Position numbers and translations under genes: made by a program
Shown here: in pieces, positions 1 through 10,615 of the stretch
How the letters are laid out: each line of letters begins with the position of its first letter
Position numbering within the stretch: the stretch's first letter is position 1
The notes under the pieces: generated by a model
What the model was told of the DNA's origin: nothing
Seen by the model: only the letters and a program-made list of their open reading frames with translations
Databases searched by the model: none
Assembly (NCBI GenBank): GCA_002007465.1
Contig: LNAC01001856.1
Coordinates: 1 to 64,000 of the forward strand
Origin: Ailurus styani
Lineage: Eukaryota; Chordata; Mammalia; Carnivora; Ailuridae
Direction: 5' to 3'
Length of the DNA: 64,000 bases

Positions 1-60
1 TCCTGGGACCTGATGATAATCGGTCTCCTACTCCTCCGCCATCTTGCCGCTCCTCTCCTC
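1..60 (-). mobile_element. L1 5' end (start of 5' UTR), rest outside window
   Basis: Read on the minus strand this is the first ~60 bases of a carnivore L1 5' UTR. It carries CAAGATGGC (positions 46-38), the YY1-like motif that L1s carry just inside their 5' end, followed by a 'ggaggagtaggagac' stretch. The related minus-strand L1 ending at 39876 has a matching 'tcccagga' segment in the same place. The body lies left of the window. The old L1 sequence starting at 61 marks the insertion boundary, so this copy probably kept its true 5' end. Confidence 0.75.
38..46 (-). promoter_or_regulatory. YY1-like motif at L1 5' end
   Basis: The plus strand reads gccatcttg, i.e. CAAGATGGC on the minus strand, about 15-20 bases inside the inferred L1 5' end. 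In L1s this motif is known to position transcription initiation through YY1. The motif is seen here; its use is inferred. Confidence 0.6.
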
Positions 61-190
61 ATGTTATATAATTTTTTAAATTCTTTTAGTATGTTGTCAA
101 ATTTGATTTGCTAATATTTTGCTGAGGAATTTTTACATCAGTATTCATAAAAGATATTGGTCTGTAGTTTTGTTTTCTTGTAATGTCTAC
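61..190 (-). pseudogene. old L1 ORF2 fragment (reverse transcriptase region), left piece
   Basis: Reverse complement of L1 ORF2 just upstream of the reverse transcriptase core. The plus-strand phrases 'gatttgctaatattttgc' and 'gatattggtctgtag' recur in the other minus-strand L1s of this window, for example near 48900-48980 and 6060. There is no open frame. The fragment continues at 383-403 after a SINE and at about 2365-2475 after a MaLR element. It is one old L1 broken by two later insertions. Confidence 0.7.
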
Positions 191-382
191 TTTTTAAAGA
201 TTTTATTTATTTGACAGTGAGAGACATAGCGAGAGAGGGAACACTAACAGGGCAAGTGGGAGAGAGAGAAGCAAGCTTTTCATAGAGCAGGGAGCCTGAT
301 GTAAGGCTCAATCCCAGGACCCTGGGATCATGACCTGAGCTGAAGGCAGACGCTTAACAACTGAGCCACCCAAGCGCCCCTT
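191..382 (-). mobile_element. CAN-SINE (tRNA-derived carnivore SINE)
   Basis: Minus-strand SINE: A/T-rich tail at left (tttttaaagattttattt), tRNA-like head at right (ctgagccacccaagcgcccc). It sits inside old L1 ORF2. The flanks ttgtaatgtct (178-188) and ttgtgatgtct (383-393) form an 11-bp target duplication with one mismatch. Confidence 0.9.
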
Positions 383-402
383 TTGTGATGTCTTTGCCTG
401 GC

Positions 403-840
403 TGTGTTGGCTTGTTAGGGCTGCCATAACATGGTAGTGCAGACTGGATGTCCTAAAAAGGAGAAATTTATTTTCTCACAGTTCTGAAGATTAGAAGTCT
501 GAGACCAAGGTGTCAACGGGTTTTTTTTTTCTTTCATTTCTTCCTAAGGCCTCATTTTTTTTTTTTTTTTTTGTACCTGGCTCTCTTCTTTCTCTGTCTT
601 ATTATGGTCTTTCCTCTGTTCATATACATGAATTGTGTGTTTTTGTGTACCCTAATCTTTTCATAAAGACACATGCCATTGTTTTAGGGCCTACCCTATG
701 ACCCCACTTTAACCGAATTGACTATTTAATGGTCCTATATCCAAATACAGTTATATTCTCAGGTATTGAGGATTAGGACTTCAATGTGAATTGGGAGGGA
801 AACACAATTCATTCCATAATTCTCCATCTTCTGGACACCA
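403..840 (-). mobile_element. ERVL-MaLR LTR (MST/MLT1-like)
   Basis: Reverse complement of a mammalian MaLR-type LTR. Recognisable blocks are 'ggctgccataaca', 'aaatttattttctcacagt', 'gtctgagaccaaggtgtca' and 'ttaggacttcaatgtgaatt'. MaLR elements are old, non-autonomous ERVL relatives found in all placental mammals. The element continues to the right as internal sequence, so this copy is the 3' LTR on the minus strand. T-runs at about 521-571 are local expansions. Family level is fairly secure; subfamily needs alignment. Confidence 0.65.
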
Positions 841-1722
841 AAAATTTGTGTCTTTTTCCCATGCAAAATACGTTCACCTCCATCTCAACAACTCCCCAAA
901 TCTTAATCCATTCCAAAATCAACTCCATGTCCCAAATCTCATCTAGTAATATCATATAAATCAAGTATGGGTGAGACTTGAAGTATGATTTATCCTGAAG
1001 CCAAATTTCCCTTCATCTTTTAATTTGTCAGGCCAGATGAGGTTTTTGTTTCTAAAATATAGTGAGACAGGCATAAGATAGATATTTCCATTCCAAAACG
1101 CAGAAATCAGAAAGATGTTTGGCGTCATTTTTCCCAAGTTAAGTCCAAACCTAGCAGGGAAAATTCCATTATATTTTAAGACTCTAGAATTATCTTCTTT
1201 GTTTCAATGCTCTGTCCTTGGAACCTGTGTGGGTGGTGATCTTGCCTTACATGCCCATTGAGGTGGCAGCCAAACTCTTGTGGCTCTGTGTGGTGGCACT
1301 GCCTCTGAGACTTTCAGCAGTGGCCTCACCCCAGTGGCAGCCTGGCCTGCTGCATCTGAGGAGGTAACGGTTTTGTCCCCATTTTCAACCTATGCCCCCT
1401 GGGGCTGTGGTGGGAGTGATAGTCCTACTGATCTCTGAATCATCTTTGGAGTCATTCTTTACTTTTTCTTAAAAGGTAATGCATGTTAGCAGCTGAATAG
1501 TTATATTGTCCTGTCTTATATAATCCTAGACATCCAACAGTCTTCCTTAATTTTATTCTATCTGTGTACCCTTTAGTCCAAGCTAGCATTGTTTATGCTG
1601 AAATAATCCCATCTCTATTCTTGTCTTCTGGTGAGATAGCTGGTTAATTAGATCCATGAGTCACCCTCATAATTTCTTTATTGAATGATTATTTAGTCAA
1701 AACTTCAGTGTTCTCTCCAGAA

Positions 1723-1783
<61 letters not shown>

Positions 1784-2360
1784 CAATGTAGATAGGCTGA
1801 GAATTATATGATTCCCTTTTGCTTCAATTTCTCCTTCAATTTTTCTCTTACCTTTTGTATTTTACTATAAGCAACAAGGAGAAACCAGATTGCATCTTCA
1901 AGACCTTGATTAGTCATATTTTCAGCTAAATATTCAAGTTCACAACCATCTTTCATGAAATTCTAGAGCACAGTTAAGTCAAGTTTCTTGACACTTCATA
2001 ACAAAGATCACCTTTCTTCCAGTGTCCAATAATAGGTTCCTCATTTCCATTTGAGACTCCACCAGGATGGCCTTTAAAATCCATATTTCTACAAATAATT
2101 TCTCCAGGGCAATCTAAGCTTTAAAAAAATATATCAGCCTTAAAACTCTTCTAGCTTCTATCTATTACTCAGTTTCAAAGTCGATTCCATAGTATTGTTT
2201 ATTTCTTATGTTAGCACTCTACATCATGGTACCAAATTTTTTATTAGTCAGGGTACTCCATAGAGGCACAATAATGAAGATATATATATATATATTCAGA
2301 ATATTACAGTAGACTGGAAAATACAATGGAAGAGTAGTAGTCTGATTCTATAACACTGAC
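841..2360 (-). mobile_element. ERVL-MaLR internal region and possible truncated 5' LTR
   Basis: Non-coding internal sequence of the same MaLR element. Blocks such as 'gggtgagacttgaag', 'gacaggcataagatagata' and 'catttccatttgagac' match what I recall of MST/THE1-type internal regions in antisense. No retroviral open frame is present. A (TC)n microsatellite at 1725-1782 interrupts it. From ~2240 a 'ttagtcagggtactcc' stretch and (TA)n may be the remains of the other LTR. CTGTG at 402-406 and 2360-2364 is a candidate 5-bp target duplication, and old L1 ORF2 sequence resumes directly after it. Confidence 0.5.
1725..1782. repeat. (TC)n microsatellite
   Basis: Uninterrupted TC dinucleotide run of about 58 bases inside the MaLR internal region; likely length-polymorphic. 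Confidence 0.95.
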
Positions 2361-2475
2361 TGTGGTGTCAGCATCAGGGCAATACAGGTCTCATAGGATG
2401 CATTTGGAGATGTTCTTTCCCTTTACATTTTTTAAGAGTTTGAAAAGGATTGGTGTTAATTCTTCTTTATTTTTT
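2361..2475 (-). pseudogene. old L1 ORF2 fragment, right piece
   Basis: Continuation of the L1 ORF2 sequence left at 383-406. The plus-strand phrases 'catcagggcaatacagg', 'tttggagatgttctttccc' and 'gaaaaggattggtgttaatt' are the antisense of the ORF2 segment that follows the left piece in other L1s (compare 49010-49105). This shows that the MaLR inserted into a pre-existing L1. Confidence 0.65.
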
Positions 2476-2860
2476 TTAGCTTTGTTGAAATATAATTGAT
2501 ATATAGCAGTGTGTAAGTTTAAGGTGTACACTGTTTTAATTTTAAAACAAAAATTTAATTTTGTTTAATTTATATATTAATTAGCATGTATTGCTATAGG
2601 AGAGCTACCATAAGAGAAGCTAATATTTCTATCATCTACATAATTATCACTTCTTTTTTTGTGGTGAGAACATTTAAGATCAACTCGTTAGCAACTTTCA
2701 AGTATATAATACAGTATAATTAGCTATAATCTCCATGCTGTACATTAGTTCCCCAGAACCTATACATCTAAAAACTGGAAGTTTGTACTCTGACCAATAT
2801 CTCTCCATTCTCCACCGCTCAGTCCCTGGTAACCAGTATTTAGAGTTTCTTACTGATTAA
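2476..2860 (-). mobile_element. L1M 3' UTR fragment
   Basis: Antisense of an old mammalian L1 (L1M) 3' UTR. Phrases include 'gttgaaatataattgatat', 'gtgtaagtttaaggtgtac', 'gtggtgagaacatttaagat' and 'gctgtacattagttccccag'. Its 3' end with a T-rich stretch is at left (~2470), so it lies on the minus strand and was probably inserted into the older L1 ORF2 piece to the left. Confidence 0.65.
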
Positions 2861-3244
2861 GGCAGGAGGGCAAATCCATTAGGTCCTCACGCATATATGT
2901 TTTTAATATGTTTGCTTTTTTAGTCCCTTGTGGGAATTTTCATGGTTTTATTTACCTTTGCACTAACAAGCATCTACAATAGTTGGTATTAAATAACTAT
3001 TTTTGAAGAAATGAGTGAGTAAGCAAATGTACCTTTATTGACATCTGCATTATTTGCATAACAGTGTCTTTTCCCTTGTCCTTCTTCTCCCATAGGTTAC
3101 ACTTGAGCAATGAAGCACCTCAGATCATTACAAAGCGCTAGATTTTCACATTGACATCTCTTTTTGCTTGAGTTATCTCTGAATAACTTTTCCATCTCCT
3201 TAAAGTGTAAGTGGAATCTTCTAATCTCAATATTTTCTTCAAAT
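2861..3244. other. non-repeat DNA, nothing recognised
   Basis: AT-rich sequence with no open frame of note, no recognisable repeat and no splice-flanked exon. Very old repeat remnants cannot be excluded by eye. Confidence 0.5.
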
Positions 3245-3442
3245 ATATATATTTGAGAGAGAGGGAGAGAGAGTGCACAAGCAAGTTGGGAGAGAGGCAG
3301 AAGGAGAAAGAGAGTGACAATCCTGAAACAGACTTTGGCTGACTCAAGAGCCAAATGTGGGGCTCAATCCCAGGACACTAAGATTATGACTTGAGCTAAA
3401 ACCAAGAGCCAGTGGCTAACCAACTGTGCTACCCAGGTGTCC
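3245..3442 (-). mobile_element. CAN-SINE, diverged
   Basis: Minus-strand SINE with tail at left and a degenerate tRNA-like head at right (ctgtgctacccaggtgtcc). The head and B-box region carry many changes, so this is an older copy. Similar ttcaaat flanks on both sides may be the target duplication. Short frames here are chance. Confidence 0.8.
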
Positions 3443-3885
3443 TTTCAAATTATATTTTTAATTAAAGCATGTGCCATTTTCTGCCACTGTGCTCTAAGCC
3501 TTATAGTCTAGGAGTAGTTTTATTTCTTTCTAAGTCTTGATTTTAGTTTATTTATTTATCTATTTATTTATTATTTATTTATTCATTATTTATTTATTTT
3601 CTTATTTTTTAATGTTATGTTAGTCACCATACAGTACATCCTTAGTTTTTGCTGTAGTGTTCCATGATTCATTGTTTGTGTATAACACCTTCATGAAATA
3701 CATGCCCTCCTTAATACTTAACACTGGGCTAACCAATCCCCCCCACCCTTCCCCTCTAAAACCCTCAGTTTGCTTCCCAGAGTCCCTGGTCTCTCATGGT
3801 TCATCTTCCCCTCAGATTCACCCTCTTCATTTTTCCCTTCCTTCTCCAAACATCCTCCTCACTATTTGTTATGTTCCACAAGTAA

Positions 3886-6800
3886 GTAAAACCATATGAT
3901 ATTTGACTTTCTCTTTTTGGCTTATTTCATTTAGCATAATCTCCTCCAGTCACATACATGTTGATGCAAAAGTTGGGTATTGATCCTTTCTGATGGCTGA
4001 GTAATATTCCATTGCATATATGGACCACATCTTCTTTATCCATTCATCTGTTGAAAGGCATCTCAGCCCTTTCCACAGCTTGGATATTGTGGACATTGCT
4101 GCTGTGAATATTTGAGTGTGTATGGCCCTTCTTTTCACTATATTTGTATCTCTGGGTTAAGTACCTAGTAGTGCAATTGCTGGGTCATAGGGTAGCTCTA
4201 TTTTTAATTTTTTGAGAAATCGCCACACTGTTTTTCAAAGTGGCTGTACCCACCTGCATTCTCACCAACAGTGTGAAAGGGTTCCCCTTTCTCGACAACC
4301 TTTCCAAAATTTGTTGTTTCTTGCCTTCTCAACTTTTGCCATTTTGACTGCTGTAAGGTGGTATCTCAGAGTGGTTTTGATTTGAATTTCCCTGATGGCT
4401 AATGATGATGAATATTTTTCATGTCTCTGTTAGCCATTTGTATGTCTTTTTTTGGAGAAGTATCTGTTCAGGACTTCTGCCCATTTTTTGACTTAATTAT
4501 TGTTTTTTGGGTGTTGAGTTTGAGAAGTTCTTTATAGATCTTGGATATCAGCCCTTTGTCTGTAGTGTCGTTTGTAATTATCTTCTCCCATTCCATGGGT
4601 TGTCTCTTTGTTTTGTTGACTGTTTTCTTGGCTGTGCTGAAGCTTTTTATCTTGAAGAAGTCCCAGAAGTTCAGTTTTGCTTTTGTTTCCCTTTGCTTTG
4701 GAGACATGTCTTAAAAGAAGTTGTTGCAGCTGACGTCAAAGAGGTGACTATCTATGTTCTCCTCTGGGATTTGGATGGATTCCTGTCTCACATTTAGGTC
4801 TTTCATCCATTTTGAGTTTATCTTTGTGCATGTGGTAAAAGAATGGCCAAGTTTCATTCTTCTATACATATAGCTGTCCAATTGCCCACACCATTTATTG
4901 AAGAGACTGTCTTTTTTCCACTGGATATTTTTTTTTGCTGCTTTGTCGAAGATTATTTGACCATAGAGTTGAGGGTCCATATCTGGACTATTTATTCTAT
5001 TCCATTGGTCTATGTGTCTGTTTTTGTGCCAGTACCATGCTGTCTTGGTGATCACAGCTTTGTGATATAGCTTGAAGTTGTGCAATGTGATGCCCCTAGC
5101 TTTGTTTTTCTTTTTCAACATTTCTTTGGTGATTTGGGGTCTTTTCTGGATCCATACAAATTTTAAGATTTTTTTTTTGTTCCACCACTTTGAAAAATGC
5201 TGTGGTATTTTGATCAGGATGGCATTGAAAGTATAGATTGCTCTGGGCATCATAGACATTTTAACAGTGTTTATTCTTCCATGAGCATGGGATGTTTGTC
5301 CATCTTTTTGTGTCTTCTTCAATTACTTTCATGAGTGTTCTGTACTTCCTAGAGTATAGATCTTCTACCTCTTTGGTTAAGTTTATTCCAAGGTTGTTAT
5401 GGCTGTTGGTGCTATTGCAAATGTAATTGATTCTCTAATTTCTCTTTCTAGAGTTACACTGTTTGTGTATAAGAAAGCAACTGATTTCTGTGCCTTGATT
5501 TTGTATCCTGCCATGTTACTGAATTGCTGTATGAGTTCTAGTAATTTGGGGCTGGAGTCTTTTTGGTTTTCCACATAAAGTATCATGTCATCTGCAAAGA
5601 GAGAGTTTTACTTCTTCTTTGCCAATTTGAATACCTTTTATTTCTTTTTGTCGTCTGATTGCTGTTGCTAGTACTTCTAGTACTGTGTTGAACAATAGTG
5701 GTGAGAGTGGGCATCCTTGTTGTGTTCCTGATCTTTTCCCCATTGGCACTGATATTTGCTGTGGGTTTTTCATAGATGGATTTTATGAAATTGAGGAATG
5801 TTCCCTCTATCCTTATACCCTGAAGAGTTTCAATCAGGGAAGGCTGCTATATTTTGTCAAATGCCTTTTCTGCATCAATGGCGAGGACCATGTGGTTCTT
5901 GTCTCTTATTTATGTGTTCTATCATATTGGTTGATTTGCAAATTTTGAACCACTCTTGAATCCCAGGGATAAATCCCACCTGGGCATGGTGGATAATCCT
6001 TTTAATGTACTGTTGAATCTTATTAGATAGGATCTTGGTGACAATTTTGGAATCCATATTCATCAGGGATATTGGTCTGAAATTCTCCTTTTGATGGAGT
6101 CTTTTCCTGGTTTGGGGATCAAGGTAATGCTGGCTTCATAGAAAGAGTCTGGAAGTTTTCCTTCTGTTTTTATTTTTTGTAACAGCTTCAGGAGAATAGG
6201 AATTATTTCTTAATTCCCCAGGGAATCCATCAGGCAGGCTATGGACTCCTTGTTTTATGGGAGGTTTATGAACACTGCTTCAATCTTATTACTGGATATT
6301 GGTCTATTCAGGTTGTCAGTTTCTTCCTTTTTCAGTTTTTGTAGTTTATAAAGTTCCAGGAATGCATCCATTTCTTCTAGGTTGCTTAACTTATTGGCAT
6401 ATAGCTGTTGGTAATAATTTCTGATGATTGTTTTTACTTCTTTGGAGTTTGTCATGATCTCTTCCTTTTGTTAATAATTTTATTAATTTGGATCCTCTCT
6501 GTTTTCTTTTGGATTAATCTGGCCAGCAGTTTATTGATCTTATTAATTCTTTGAAGGAATCGGCTTCTAGTTTCATTGATGTGTTCTACTCTAACATTGG
6601 TTTCTAATTCATTGATCTCTGCTCTAATCTTATTTCCATTCTTGTGCACGAGTTAGGCTTAATTCCTGCTGATTCTCCAGTTCTTTAAGGCATAAAGTGT
6701 TTTTTTGTTTATTTGTTTATTTGTTTTTTTGTTTTGTTTTGTTTTGAGTGAGGCTTGGATTGCTATGTATTTCCCCCTTAGGACTGCCTTTGCCGTATTC

Positions 6801-7650
6801 CATAGGTTTTGGATAGATGTGTCTTCATTCTTATTGGTTTCCATGAATTGTTTAAGTTCTTCTTTGATTTCTTGGTTGACCCAAACATTCTTGAACAAGA
6901 TGGTCTTTAGCTTCCAAGTGTTTGAATTTCTTCCAAACATTTTCTTGTGATTGAGTTCCAGGTTCAAAGCATCGTAGTTTGAGAATATGCAAGGAATAAG
7001 TTCAATCTTTTGGTGTCAGTTGAGACCTGATTTGTGACCTAGTATGTGGTCTATTCTGGAGAAGGTTCCATGTACACTTGAGAAGAGTGAGTATTCTGTT
7101 GTTGTAGGGTGGAATGTTCTATATATATCTATGAGGCCCTTCTGATCCAGTGTGTCAAACAAAGCTTTTGTTCCTGTGTTGAACTTGGGTTTAGATGATT
7201 TTACATTGCTGAGAGTGGAGTGCTGAAGTTTCCTACTATTAACGCATGATTATTGACATGTCTCTTTATTTTGGTTAACAGTTGGCTTATGTAGTTAGCT
7301 GCTCCCATGTTAGCGGCATAGATATTAACAATTGTTAGATATTATTGTTGGATAAAGCCTTTAAGAATGATGTAATGTCCTTTTGTATCTCTAAATGAAG
7401 TCTACCTTAAAATATATTTTGTCTGATATGACAATTGCTACCCCAGCTTTCTTTTGAGTTCCGTTGGCATGAAAGATGGTTCTCCATCCTTTCACTTTCA
7501 GTCTGGATGTATCTTTAGGTTCAAAATGAGTCTGTTGTAGACAGCATATGTATTGGTCCTGTCTTTTTATTCAATCTGCAGCCCTGTGCTGTTTTATGGG
7601 AGCATTTAGGCCATTCACATTGAGTGATTATTGAAAGATATGATTTTATT
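3886..7650 (-). pseudogene. L1 ORF2 (endonuclease-reverse transcriptase), degenerate
   Basis: Remains of the L1 ORF2 protein, which nicks target DNA and reverse-transcribes L1 RNA in the nucleus. Readable pieces on the minus strand, C- to N-terminal: the end region (3950-4138, with MEYYSAIRK), a 203-codon stretch at 4711-5322 with RGITLHNFKLY, KTAWYW and DSLFNKWC, a post-catalytic segment (5383-5586), the reverse transcriptase block [14 protein letters not shown] (5588-5773), QVGFIPG (5875-6063), the linker (6255-6967) and a heavily broken endonuclease (about 7000-7650). A one-base frame shift falls just before the catalytic FADD motif (about 5590): the frame reads SLCR then stop, while the next segment opens with the end of that motif. 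Not functional. Confidence 0.88.
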
Positions 7651-7719
7651 GTCATCATGTTGTCTGTGAAGTCCTTGTTTCTGTAGATTTTCTTTGTAAA
7701 TTTCTGTTCTATATCACTC

Positions 7720-7915
7720 TTGGGGTCTTTCCACTCTTGGGGTCCTTCTTCTTTTATAGAATCCCCCTTATATTACTTACAGGGCTGGTTTAGGGGTCAC
7801 ATATACCTTCAGTTTTTGCTGGTCTTGGAAGCTCTTTATTTCTCCATCCATTCTCAATTACAGCCTTGCCAGATAAAGTATTCTTGGCTGCATATTCTTG
7901 TCATTTAGTCTCTGA
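7720..7915 (-). pseudogene. L1 ORF1 C-terminal remnant
   Basis: Antisense of the ORF1 C-terminal RNA-binding end. The plus-strand text 'gggctggtttaggggtcac', 'ctctttatttctcc' and 'gccagataaagtattcttgg' parallels the ORF1 ends at 21195-21300 and 38845-38960. Stops interrupt it. The rest of ORF1 is missing because the copy ends at 7915. Confidence 0.7.
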
Positions 7916-8884
7916 CTATGTCTTGCCAGCCCTGAGCTGCCCCCATTCATTTGCATAGGAGCAGAGGCACCTGCTGAAAGCAGCTACCTGGATGCCAACT
8001 TTTTTGCAGTTCTTTGGCATAAATTTCAAGCTCCTGTGAGTTTGTGTGACTACCTTCCTGGGACAAACCAGCAATATCCACAGTATGGTGAAACCTTCCC
8101 CTTGAGGATCAGTGTGGGTCTTCTCCATGCTGAATCTATAACTTTGGAGTTTTGAAACCCAGCCAGTATGCCCAAGATAAAACAGAGAAGCACTGTACTG
8201 ATGGGTGGTCTGTGGGCTTAGACACAGACAAGGTGAAGGCCAGTATCTGAGGGATGCCTGGAACACAAAAGGGAAGATTGTGAAAGCTTCTGTGAGAGCT
8301 TCCTGAACGAAGATGCAAACTCCCCAACCCAGGTATGAGAGAGCAAACTGACACCATTTCCCCCCCCACACACTCATCAGCATGGGCAGACTTCAGTGAG
8401 CAACACAGCACCCAAGTAAGTGCAGGGTTGAGCTATTTATACCAAACCTTGCCCCACTGTGCACTGCGGATGGTCTTTTACTGGAACAAGGGTGACTGAG
8501 AACCAGAGCAACAGTGGGTTGCTCCCCCAGAAGATAGGCACAAACCACATGGATGTTCCATGTCTACTGACCATAGAGTACTGCAAAACCTCAGCTCTGG
8601 TAGAAATTGGATCTAGACTTTTTTAACAAGCAGACCTAAACACACCTGGTAAAACTTGACACACACTGGATAAGTTTGAAATGCTCCATACTGCAGGCGA
8701 GGAGAAACTCTGTAGAGGACTGACCTGAGAAAAAGAGCAGTCAAAGCACAACAGCAGAATGCACACAGCATACACATGAAACACTGCCCGAAACACCAGG
8801 CACTGGTCATTATATGACCTCTTCTTAATATAGCTTTACTCTCAGGAGCAGGAAACATAACAGGCTTTCCTAATATTCAGAAGA

Positions 8885-10310
8885 CAAAGCAATCCCAACG
8901 TTTAATGCAATCCTAATAAAAATTCTACCAACATTTTTCACAGACCTGGAACAAACAATCTTAAAATTTATATGGAACCACAAAAGACCCCAAATAGGCA
9001 AAGAAACTTTGAAAAAGAAAAACAAAGCTGAAGGAATCACAATTCCAGAGTTCAAGTCATATTACAAACCTGTAGTGGCCAAGACAGTATGGTATTGGCA
9101 CAAAAACAGACACATAGATCTATGGACCAGAACAGAAAACCCAGAAATGTACCCACAACTATATGGTCAAATAATCATTGATAAACAGGAAAAAATCATC
9201 TAATAGTATAAAGGCAGATGAATGATGTTGGGAAAACTGGACAGCAGCATGCAGAAGAATGAAAATGGACCACTTTATTATACCATACACAAGAACAAAT
9301 TCAAAATCAATGAAATACTGAAATGTGAAATAAGAAACCATCAAAATCCTAGAGGAGAATATAGGCAGCAACCTCTTTGACATAGGCTGTGACAACTTCT
9401 TATCTCTGGAAGGAAAGGAAACCAAAGCAAAAATTAATTATTGGGACCTCAACAAGATAAAATGATATTTCTCAGAGAAGAAAACAATCAAACTAAAAGG
9501 CAATCTACAAAATGGGAAAAGATATTGGCAAGTGACATATCTGATAAAGTGTTAACATTCAAAATCTATAAAGAACTTATCAAACTCAACATCTAAAATC
9601 AAATAATCCAATTATGAAATGGTCAGAAGATCTCTTCCTCTGTCCCTCCTTCCATTCGCTCTTTCTCTCAATACATACATACATACATACATACATACAT
9701 ACATACATACAATCTTTAAAAAAAGGAGAAATGGGCAGAACACATGAATAGACATTTTCCCAAAGAAGACATACAGATGGCGAATAGACCCATGAAAAGA
9801 TGCTCAACATCACTCTTCATCAGGGAAATGCAAATCTAAACTGCAATAAGATACCATCTCACACCTGTCAGAATGGCTAAAATTAACAATATTGTTGTTG
9901 AGGATGTAGAGAAAAGGGGACCCTTTTACACTTCTGGTAGGAACACAGAGTGGTGCGGTCACTCTGGAAAACAGTATGGACTTTCCTGAAAAAGTTAAAA
10001 ATGCAACTACCTTATGACCCAGCAATTGCACTCTTAAGTATTTACACAAAGTGTACAAAAACACTGATTCAAAGGGGCACCTGCACCCCGTCGTTTGTAG
10101 CAGCATTATCAACAATAACCAAACTATAGAAGAGCCCAAATGTCAGTTGACTGATGAATAAATAAAGAATATATATGCATATGTGTATACATGTGTTTGT
10201 GTCTACAATGGAATAATACTCAGTTGTCAAAATAATGAAAAATCTTGCCATTTGCAATGATGCGGATGGAGCTAGAGTTTATTATGCTAAGTGAAATAAG
10301 TCAGTCAGAG
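8885..10310 (+). pseudogene. L1 ORF2 C-terminal half, degenerate
   Basis: Sense-strand ORF2 after the reverse transcriptase core. The longest clean piece (9009-9203) contains [12 protein letters not shown] and [15 protein letters not shown], the conserved segment that follows the reverse transcriptase domain. Downstream text covers the cysteine-rich C-terminal region and the ORF2 end. A SINE fragment (9629-9727) interrupts it, and stops and frameshifts are frequent. There is no catalytic domain, so no activity is possible. Confidence 0.85.
9629..9727 (+). mobile_element. 5'-truncated CAN-SINE tail with (ATAC)n
   Basis: Only the pyrimidine-rich 3' part of a SINE (ctcttcctctgtccc...ctttctctca) followed by (ATAC)n at 9670-9710 and aatctttaaaaaaa. 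It lies inside L1 ORF2. gaaatggtcagaa (9616-9628) and gaaatgggcagaa (9728-9740) are its target duplication, 12 of 13 identical. The usual SINE tail unit ATAA/AAAT has become ATAC and expanded. Confidence 0.75.
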
Positions 10311-10615
10311 AAAGACAAATACCATTTGATTTTATTCATATATGGAATTTAAGAAACAAATAGATGAACATAGGGGAAGGAGAAAAAGAGAGGGAGGCAA
10401 ACCATAAGAGGCTCTTAACTATAAAGAACAGAGTGAAGGTTGCTGGACGGGAGGTTGGCAGGGAGATGGGTTAAATAGGTGATAGGTATTAAGGAGGGCA
10501 ATTGTGATGAGCAGTGGGTATCATATGTAAGTGATGAATCATTAAATTCTCCTCCTGAAACCAATATTACACTATATGTTAACTAACTAGAATTTAAATA
10601 AAAATTTGAAAAAAT

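Larger units (their letters stand above)
3546..7915 (-). mobile_element. long L1 copy, 3' UTR through ORF2 to ORF1 C-terminus
   Basis: A minus-strand L1. The 3' tail at left is a (TTTA)n-rich stretch (3546-3605). The carnivore-type 3' UTR (3606-3885) is followed rightward by antisense ORF2 from C-terminus to N-terminus (about 3886-7650) and then the ORF1 C-terminal end (about 7720-7915). It stops abruptly at 7915, where a plus-strand L1 begins, so it lacks most of ORF1 and the 5' UTR. No SINE interrupts it. Frameshifts and stops occur throughout, so it is dead. Confidence 0.9.
7916..10615 (+). mobile_element. internally deleted L1 (5' UTR joined to ORF2 3' half)
   Basis: A plus-strand L1. 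7916-8880 is carnivore L1 5' UTR: it aligns by eye with the reverse complement of 22100-22800 (shared 'gaccaggaaacataacagg', 'gatgcctgg.acacaaaag', 'agaaccag'-type blocks). At about 8884 the text jumps from the 5' UTR/ORF1 border ('ctttcctaatattcagaagac') straight into late ORF2 ('caatcccaacgtttaatgc'). ORF2 then continues to its end (~10310), followed by a full 3' UTR ending 'ctgaaaccaatattacac' plus A-rich tail. ORF1 and roughly the first two thirds of ORF2 are absent. Confidence 0.85.

Noticed and set aside
510..701. 63-codon frame with poly-F runs
   Set aside because: Low-complexity translation of T-runs within the MaLR LTR.
841..2240. MaLR internal region searched for retroviral protein frames
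   Set aside because: No frame of useful length is present; MaLR elements are non-autonomous and this copy is heavily mutated.
7916..8858. Open frames up to 155 codons (7916-8383, 8136-8411, 8613-8858)
   Set aside because: They are antisense to the L1 5' UTR and homologous to the non-coding region 22051-22945; no protein-like conservation.
9586..9813. Frame with MYVC repeats, considered as a repeat protein
   Set aside because: It is the translation of the (ATAC)n microsatellite on the opposite strand.
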